From Ceratothoa steindachneri (taxonomy: Eukaryota; Arthropoda; Malacostraca; Isopoda; Cymothoidae), in contig OZ018327.1 of the NCBI GenBank assembly GCA_963969495.1, forward strand, positions 32,749,175 through 32,813,174: DNA of 64,000 nt, written 5' to 3'. The translations under genes were made by a program, and so were the position numbers. Numbering within the stretch: position 1 is the stretch's first letter; each line of letters begins with the position of its first letter. The notes below the pieces were generated by a model. That model worked only from the letters and a program-made list of their open reading frames with translations. It was not told the origin of the DNA and did not search any database. Below are positions 57,262-64,000 of this stretch, piece by piece.

Positions 57262-58909
57262 TGTCGAAGAATGCTATTTTGTTGTTTAAGGAAGCCGGTC
57301 GGAACCTATTAAATATGCAAGACAACAATACTCCAATATTGGCTGAGTGGACTTTGTAAGTACTTTATTGTTGAGAGAGTGTCACAGCGTTTAATCCATT
57401 TTTAAGGAAGAGCCGTCTCAAACACGTAAGGATTTAGTGAAACGCCCAGGAATTATCCCCAAATAAACATATATTTTAAATTTAACAATTAACTACAAAA
57501 AAACAGAAAATAATATTTATATCCACCTACTAAGTTAACCGAGGCTAGCCATTCTGGCAAGTGGGCCTATTGCAATATATAATCATGACTAAATTTAAAA
57601 AATAGGCTCTATGTAAACAAACCAATTGCCGATTAGTTATTTTATGGTGACCTTTTTAGATCAGTGTTAAATATCAAATTAAATTACACTCTTATACTAG
57701 TAAATATGACGGGGTTTACGCACAATTGTTTCTACTTGAGTTTGAATACCATGGTTGCTCTGGCGGCGGGTTTGAATCTGACCTTGAACTCAATGATCCG
57801 AAACACCTCAGAACTCCGGTGGGTTCTTTGACGCGTGCCTCAACCAGATGGTTGGCGGTGGACGGGATGACTTGGCAGTATTCAAGGGAAAGGCTTCTTC
57901 AAGTGCGAGAACTATCACGGTGCTTTAGGATGCACCAGGATAGGCGGGGTCTCTCTGACGAGAGTAAGTTGAACTTGGTTCTTAAACCAAGTTAACTTGG
58001 AGTTTGGTGTGACCACCAGTTAACGGGCTCGAGGAGGAACTTTTTTCTTCATCGTTTCGGAAGTCCTCAAGGTCGAGGACTATCACCGTGCTTTGTGCTA
58101 CACCAGAATAATGAGGGGTTCTTCAAGGGCGAGGAGAGTACTCGGGGGATAGGGGTGTTCTTCAAGGGCAAGGACTATCCCTGTGATTTTGGATGCACCA
58201 GGATAAGAGGAGTCTCTCTGACGAGAGTAAGTTGAACTGGGTTCTTAAACTAAGTTAACTTAGAGTTCGGTGTGACCACCGGGGAACGGGCTCGAGGAGG
58301 ACCTTCTTCTTCTTCGTTTCGGAATTCCTCAAGGGCGAGTACTATCACGGTGCTTTGTGCTACACCAGGATAGTGGGGGGTGGGGGTGTTACCTGACGAG
58401 AATAAGTTGAACTTGAACAAGTTAACTTAAAGTTCGGTTTGATAACCAGGGACTATCTCGAGGATGAGCTGCTTCTTAGTCCCCTTGGCAGCCAGGCCTC
58501 TCTTGCCGGAGACTTCGTAGCCTGGCTGACTCACGTATTCTACCGCGTTTTTCCCTAGTGTTTGGTATTTATACCTCGTCACCCCACTGTGGTAGGGGTA
58601 GGAAGGGGGTGGTTTGTGGACCGGCCGCAGGAGGGTTCTTACTCCAACGGTTTTTCTCAGCAAGCCTTACCTCTGGTCCAGCTGGCTCATTGAGATTGAG
58701 AGAAACGCGTCTCCAATTTCGTACTTGAGGTGAAATTGAATATACACTCGTGGGGGCATCTTGTAGTTTAAACCGTTCGGCTTTTCATAGGGACGAGTGG
58801 CGAGGGGCTGCGGTTACGAGATTGAGCCAAGGTGCCTGGCCCGGATGTTTTTGCGGTCAACGTCCCGTGTGTCAACTCGGAGACAAGGGAGAGGTTCGAT
58901 TCCCCTACA
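57262..58909. mobile_element. LTR-like element without ORF, copy 2
   Basis: 1,648 bp, starting TGTCGAAGAATGC and ending CCCCTACA, flanked by AATGG (57257-57261 and 58910-58914). Same orientation and architecture as 47210-48802. Shared blocks include AAGAGCCGTCTCAAACACG near 57411, the tandem GACGAGAGTAAGTTGAACTT units (57957, 58219) with the hairpin AACTTGGTT-N4-AACCAAGTT at 57972-57993, and the end segment CTTTTCATAGGGACGAGTGG near 58782. It interrupts a hAT transposase. Near the 3' end GGTTCGATTCC (about 58892-58902) matches an RNA polymerase III B box, possibly by chance. Confidence 0.82.
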
Positions 58910-59450
58910 AATGGAAAAAGGTTTGAGCGCTTCCACAGCTTTGGATACCTTTCGGAAATTTCCTTTTGCAACAAAAGTTCCCGATATGATTGTTTGAAGT
59001 GGGGCTTTAATTCCAAATCATCTTTTAAAGCACTTATCTCCTGTTGTATGCAGAGATGGATTCATTTATACAAGCATCAATAAATGGGTTATCAGCCAGT
59101 CAGGTATTTCTATATTAAGGAGATCCTGATGCAAAGAGTTCAAATGGTCGTAATAAATCAAGAGGTCATCATCTAAAATGGAGTTATCAGCCTCAAAATC
59201 ATTTTCTGGGCGATCAAAATTTGGAAATTCAGATGTTTCTCGACCACCAAAATTATGCCCAAAGAGAATTTGCTTTGATAAGATTTACATCACAGTCTTG
59301 CAATTGCAAGTTCAGATCATTGTCTATGTTGAATAAATCATTTAATTGGGTAATGTCACAGTTGCAAGCTAAGAGTTTTTCACTCAAATAACTATTATTT
59401 TGCTGTAAAAATTGTATGATTTTGTTAAAAAGAGAAAAAAATCGCTTCAA
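58910..59450 (-). pseudogene. hAT transposase upstream part
   Basis: The minus strand contains VIYL-like degraded text with ITQLNDLFNIDNDLNLQLQD and VNLIKANSLWA (59253-59450), then LELKPHFKQSY and ISERYPKLWKRSNLF (58915-59016). These match the hAT core regions 'L..LN.QLQG....I' and the block preceding 'ERGFSAV'. The stretch between (59020-59250) is heavily mutated. Confidence 0.7.
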
Positions 59451-59569
59451 ACAGTTTCATTTTGATAACCATTTCAATTCAGTATGGAAAAGGAGACGAT
59501 CAAATTCTACATCATTGTTTTTGCAGTTGTCGAAAGATGTAGTAATTAAGGGGAAGGCACTACCGAGCG

Positions 59570-59573
<4 letters not shown>

Positions 59574-59668
<95 letters not shown>
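59574..59668. repeat. (TA)n microsatellite
   Basis: About 90 bp of TA repeat. Confidence 0.97.
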
Positions 59669-59691
59669 GCCAAAAATCCCAAAGGAAAATG

Positions 59692-59725
59692 AAAGGCGGA
59701 TTCCAAGTACTTGGAATCCGCCTTT
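59692..59725. repeat. Perfect 34-bp palindrome
   Basis: Two 17-bp arms with no spacer, AAAGGCGGATTCCAAGT and its complement. It lies just after a (TA)n tract. TTCCAAGTACTT and the preceding AAAATGAAA are also present in the long hairpin at 46045-46195, suggesting a shortened relative. Confidence 0.95.
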
Positions 59726-60819
59726 GTCAAGGAATCTTTTCAAACGGAACCTGGTTCAAGGAAACTTGTCATCATTATAAGGAAGAACCATATAAAATCC
59801 AACCTTCTAAAAGAAACCTGTTTAAAGAACCTTTTAAAGAACTTTACATATCCAAATTTTATTACTTTAATTTTGGTTTTATTCTAAATATGATAAGTCA
59901 TTTTGGTATTGAGTGGTAGCGACCTCGCATATCCAGTCGTGGGAGGGGTTTTGTTTGGTGCGGGCACTTGTCCTACCATGATCTGAGTGTATCAGAGCTC
60001 AAATTAGGTCCCTCCCAAAGATACACTTCAGATAGTGGATGGCAAAACCTTACAGCCCCCCTCCCACCCCACCAAACATCACTGACTCAAAAATGGTAGT
60101 TTTACAATGAAAAACGAGACGAAAAATCGACTGATTTTCCTCCGCCGCCTCGAGGATCTACGGGAGCATACAAAGTTCCCACTCTACCATCGAACTACCA
60201 AATATACCATCCTAAATATAAAACAAACCTAACTACCTAGCTACCTACTTGACAATCTACCTACCAACCAAATATAACATCTCCCTATTAACTAACCTTA
60301 CATACATATCAACTTGCCAATATACCAACCAAACCTACTTGCGAACTATAACAACCTAACACCTAAACCTTTTAACCAAACATGCGAACCTAAATATCGA
60401 CCATACCTGCATACCTACCTAATCACGAAATATACCAACTTCGAATCTTTACAAAAGCCAATCACTGAAAAAGACCCAGTGTGCATTTGTCTCAACGAGA
60501 CTATGCACGCAAACCCGCAGCAGCATCTGAGCTGATTGCATACTTAAAAGAAAGTAAATCATATACTAAAATCTAGAAAAAGAAAAGAAGCAAAACCCGA
60601 TAAATTATGAAAAATTCGTTTCTTGCAATTTTAAAAACCTTTTAATTCATGTACAATTTAATTATCACCACTCATTCATTTCAATTCACTTCATCCATCA
60701 GATCACCATTCACAACTCATGACTATTATTCACGCTTTAAAGTTTCTTCACTAAAAAATACCGTGTCTGTTTAGACCTATACATGGGTGAAAGAGGGCAT
60801 GAAACGCTCAATAAAAAAA
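59726..60819. other. No gene; CTAC-rich degenerate simple repeat
   Basis: 60190-60430 is rich in CTACCTAC and CCAACCAAATATA words, a degenerate tetranucleotide-like tract. The rest shows nothing recognisable. Confidence 0.6.
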
Positions 60820-61890
60820 GCAGTAACATAACGTGAAATAATATATCGTACAAGAGAAATCAAAGAAGAACTTAAGATTCTGATCAGCGAACAACAGGAA
60901 CAAAGGTGGAACGAGGCTATCGAGGAATAAGATAGCGAAGTTACTCCAAAGGAATTCTGAACTAAGGATCAAAAGGCTCAAAGGAATTTCCCAGAAAGAA
61001 AAAATGGAGCTTGAAAATGCCGACGGTGTACTAAAAGCGGAACACAACGAGATAGAGATTCTCAGAGAACACTGGGAACAGACCTTCAAAATCAGTGAAG
61101 AAGAAAATGAAGACTTTGACATTGATTTTGAAAATCAAATAATAGATGAGCTAAATTAGATCATCCACAGGACGTATCCGAACCACAAGGTGATCAGGGG
61201 AGAAGAAGATAAAGTGAATAAAGTGATGCTAGAAGAACTAGAAAGCGCACTTTACTCTTTTAAACGAAGAGCACCACGAAGCTTAACTTCGTCAAAGCAC
61301 CGAGATGCGTCCGGGAAGGAATGCTAAGCATCTTGAATGGCTGCTTAAATGTAAGCTACTTACAAAACGGCTAAGATGATCTTTATAGCCAAACCTGGAA
61401 ACACCCCGACGAGAAAGGAGAGTTATCGCCCATTATCCTTTCTGGAAATTGGGGGAAAACTCTTCGAGAAAATCCTAAACAGAAGCCTCGTCGATCACTT
61501 GGAAGAAAACTCGTTTTGTAACAACCAGCACTATGACTTCAGGAAAAGGAGAAGCACCGAGATGGCAATAAGTGTCATCACGGAGAAAATTACTCTAATA
61601 TACCCTTCAGCAACTCTCTTCAGTGTCGCAAATTCGGCACTACATGAGTTGCAAAGAATACAGAACAAATGCGTGCATATCATCACAAACACAAGAAGAA
61701 TGGAAATGAAGAGAACAGAAGACTTACATAGATCGGTGGAGATCTCTCCGCTCAACTCTCTACTAAAAGAAAGAGCAGAAGCAATGAAAGAAAAAATAAC
61801 ATCTCACACCACCGATGAGATCAGAGCACTCTTAGAAGATTATCAAAGGAATCTATGCCAAGCAAGATTCCCAAGCAGCGCCAGCTAGCT
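60820..61890 (+). pseudogene. Jockey-type LINE fragment with internal deletion
   Basis: Upstream linker text such as EQQEQRWNEAIEE and NADGVLKAEHNEIEILREHW in shifting frames (60870-61130), then the frame 61376-61888: MIFIAKPGNTPTRKESYRPL, SFLEIGGKLFEKILNRSLVD and FRKRRSTEMAISVITEKI. The palm domain with the catalytic Asp residues is absent: text passes directly to the thumb block ALHELQRIQNKCVHIITNT. A deletion of several hundred bases removed the active site. Confidence 0.8.
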
Positions 61891-62744
61891 TGGAAACGAA
61901 CTTGTTCCGTTCTATGCATAAGAATAAGAAACAAATCTCGACCAAAATCACAACCGACAATGAAAATAACTAACAATTCGACTTAAAACCTGAACAAGAA
62001 AATATCAACCCAAGAAGACTTCAAAAGTAAACAAGAAGAAGAAAAGGAACAAGAAGATAGTACAAAAGTAAAAAGAAAATGATAAGTACAATAACAAAGA
62101 ACCACATCAACGTAAATAGTAAGATTAAAACATAATAAACAAGCTACTTAAAAACAGAAACGTAAGAGAAACACTTTAACAACAATAAAAAACCACTTTA
62201 CCAAGAATACGTCAAGAACATAAAGGAGAAAACAAATGAACGAATTTAGAGGCCGAACTTATGTGTATATTTGCATGTATGTGTACATGTAAATATATGA
62301 AATTACAACAAACAAAACAACAATGACAAAATCATGAAAGAAATTAGTCTGATCTGCAGGCAACTTTGCAATATTTGCAAATCTTTTACTTCCTTACTTT
62401 TCACCTCTATTACTCTTGTACACCACTATCTGCCACACCTACATTGTCTCCACTTCTCCCACAATACAATACATAACCTGTCAGCCACAACATCACCTCC
62501 GAAGAGCAAAGAGCTGCTGTAGACCTCTGGGTCAAAACGGCGCAGAAGAAGAAATACCCCAAATAATGGGACGAGCTCGCGAATGGCCATAGAAATCCTG
62601 GCTCCTACCGGATTAAACAGCTACCTATGTTTATGTAGGAAGGTAGGATAAAATGCGACAGGACTCTTTCCCATTCTGATCTCCCAAGCAGCGTAAAATA
62701 TCGAGTTCTCCTACCGGCCGACCATCGCTTCACGGAGCTGCTAT
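61891..62744. other. A-rich, no gene recognised
   Basis: 61960-62330 is A-rich low-complexity sequence, possibly the LINE 3' region. 62520-62740 is GC-richer and may belong to the BEL/Pao fragment that follows. Confidence 0.4.
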
Positions 62745-63015
62745 TGCTTCACTTTCTATACCAATGAACATCCGGGCACCGACCGGCTTCTAATGATAGC
62801 AAGGTCCGGGTACTCGATCCCGAAGGCACGACAAATAATCAAGAAAATAGGGGCAAAATGCCTTGTGTGCATTAAGCTATCATATCCTAAGCCTGTTATC
62901 GCAGATCCGCCTCCTCGGTGGCTTGAATTTCGGGGTCAAACTGCTCATGGCGTAGATAGCTCGGACAACAGGGGCTCTTTGGGGCTACGAGGAATAGTCT
63001 ATGAGCAAACTTAAT
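62745..63015 (+). pseudogene. BEL/Pao integrase zinc-binding fragment
   Basis: The plus strand reads TNEHPGTDRLL, then SIPKARQIIKKIGAKCLVC and PKPVIADPPPRWLEF. The His....His...Cys-x2-Cys spacing, the 'IPK.R' block and the 'K...ADPPP' linker are typical of the BEL/Pao integrase N-terminus leading into the catalytic core. The expected core start (VDYAGP-like) is degraded to VDSSDNRG. Only this short piece remains. Confidence 0.7.
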
Positions 63016-63089
63016 GTGATTAATCTTTTTTACGAGTGTACTTACATATCATGCAAATTTCTAAGGACGCATACACTTATCTACAGGAA

Positions 63090-63190
63090 GAAAGAAAGAG
63101 AAGCAAAGATAGAGAGAGATATATATAGATAGAGAGAGACAGAGAGGTAGAAAAGGAGAGAGAAACAGAGAGAGAGAGATAAGAGACAGA
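63090..63190. repeat. GA-rich low-complexity tract
   Basis: Imperfect (GA)n with TA and CA interruptions. Confidence 0.95.
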
Positions 63191-64000
63191 ATACGAACTC
63201 AGTGATAGAGAAAGCTGTGATTGAGCGGGAGGCGATCTTATGTGGCACTATATTTTATGTGCCACTGTTTATTAGAGTCGAAGTCGACGAATATAAATGT
63301 ATTAAAAAAATCAAAATCACCCGAATAAAACATCCTTCCTCTTGGTCAAAACTATATTCATCTTGGTAGCAAATGTTTACAAAATTAAGTTTAGAAATTG
63401 ATGCTTATTTAAACGACAGCGAAGATGACAAGAGGGGAGATGTGAGGATTGTTGTACTCGTAGCAATTGGGAATTCCGCTTTAGGGGGATTGGAAGTTAA
63501 AATCCGTTTCCAGACTTGAAATTTTAATAATCTGAGATTGTCTCGACGTACTAACACTTGCCGCTTAAGAAAAGAAATATTGCTAGTTTTATAAGCGCTG
63601 TATTGACTATCTTTAACTCCTAGCTTTTACACGAGCTTAAATTACGATCGAATTTTTCATAAAATCTCATCTTGTAGATTCAAGATTCAGATTCATGGAT
63701 ACCTGTGGTATTCATCCTCAAATATAATTTTATTCCTCCTCCTCCAATCCAGATATAAATTCAGCAAATAAATGGACAATAGTGGAGGAATTAAAATGGA
63801 AGGAAGGAAGCATGAATGGACTACGTGGTGTTGCAGTAAATTTGATTTGATTGCAGTAAAGAACATTGAAAGATTTTGTTATAATAAGCACCAAATTCTC
63901 GTTTCAGACGCTTGTTCTGCCTGAGGCATTATTTAACCAAGATCCCAATAAATGTAGAGATACAGAATATTTTATGGATACATAAGAAAGTAATCATGTA
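63191..64000. other. No gene recognised
   Basis: AT-rich sequence to the window edge; nothing could be supported. Confidence 0.4.

Larger units (their letters stand above)
56854..59460 (-). mobile_element. hAT element (second family), disrupted
   Basis: A CAGTGTTTCCCAACC terminus at 56854-56868 is a typical hAT terminal repeat. Transposase blocks on the minus strand run from about 59450 down to 57065 and are split by the LTR-like insertion at 57262-58909. The opposite terminal repeat was not found before the (TA)n tract at 59574, so this copy may be truncated. Confidence 0.65.

Noticed and set aside
57262..57328. Extending the hAT transposase C-terminal frame to 57328 (NKIAFFDT...)
   Set aside because: These residues lie inside the LTR-like element. 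The target duplication AATGG at 57257 and the match to the start of copy 1 place the hAT boundary at 57261.

Overview
This is an AT-rich, gene-poor, repeat-dense window of an animal genome. The transposon mix (jockey, L2, Penelope-like, Ty3/gypsy, BEL/Pao, Tc1, mariner and hAT), the many long (TA)n tracts and GT-AG introns of 240-830 bp suggest an arthropod. A crustacean is my best guess, but no gene here proves it.

Three host genes can be supported. (1) 19842-21388, plus strand: a four-exon gene with all introns in phase 2. It encodes a 120-residue secreted protein that I do not recognise. It has a signal peptide, dibasic sites, an acidic serine tract, a proline-rich tail and a C-terminal Gly-Arg-Lys. 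(2) 29958-30530, minus strand: the last exon of an atonal-family bHLH factor, with the bHLH domain at the extreme C-terminus and a clean splice acceptor upstream. (3) 51724-53903, plus strand: a four-exon, all phase-0 cystatin of the stefin type (QVVAG, C-terminal EYF, no cysteines) that carries a signal peptide, which is unusual for stefins.

The rest is mostly mobile DNA and satellites. 1-6145 is a large imperfect inverted duplication carrying degraded Tc1-like transposons; its right arm was hit by a 916-bp hAT element with an 8-bp target duplication, and the left arm preserves the empty site. 6690-12690 is a broken Ty3/gypsy element interrupted by an L2 LINE (8034-10800) and followed by a second L2 (12698-14330). 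14696-16120 holds jockey and Penelope-like fragments. 24180-29345 holds several minisatellites and a deleted mariner with intact ends. 30750-35990 is a near full-length jockey element on the minus strand. 37740-40490 is a 23-bp satellite. 42595-46260 holds LINE fragments, a Penelope-like element with a candidate hammerhead ribozyme, and a 74-bp-arm hairpin between two TA tracts. 46640-59450 holds nested DNA transposons and LINE debris around the cystatin gene. 60820-63015 holds further jockey and BEL/Pao remnants.

The most distinctive unexplained item is an ORF-free element of about 1.6 kb, present twice (47210-48802 and 57262-58909). Each copy starts TGT, ends ACA, has its own 5-bp target duplication (CATAT; AATGG), and interrupts a transposase gene at a point where the flanking coding sequence rejoins. 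Its body is built of GC-richer tandem units with conserved AACTTGGTT/AACCAAGTT hairpins. It behaves like a solo long terminal repeat or a non-autonomous LTR-type element.
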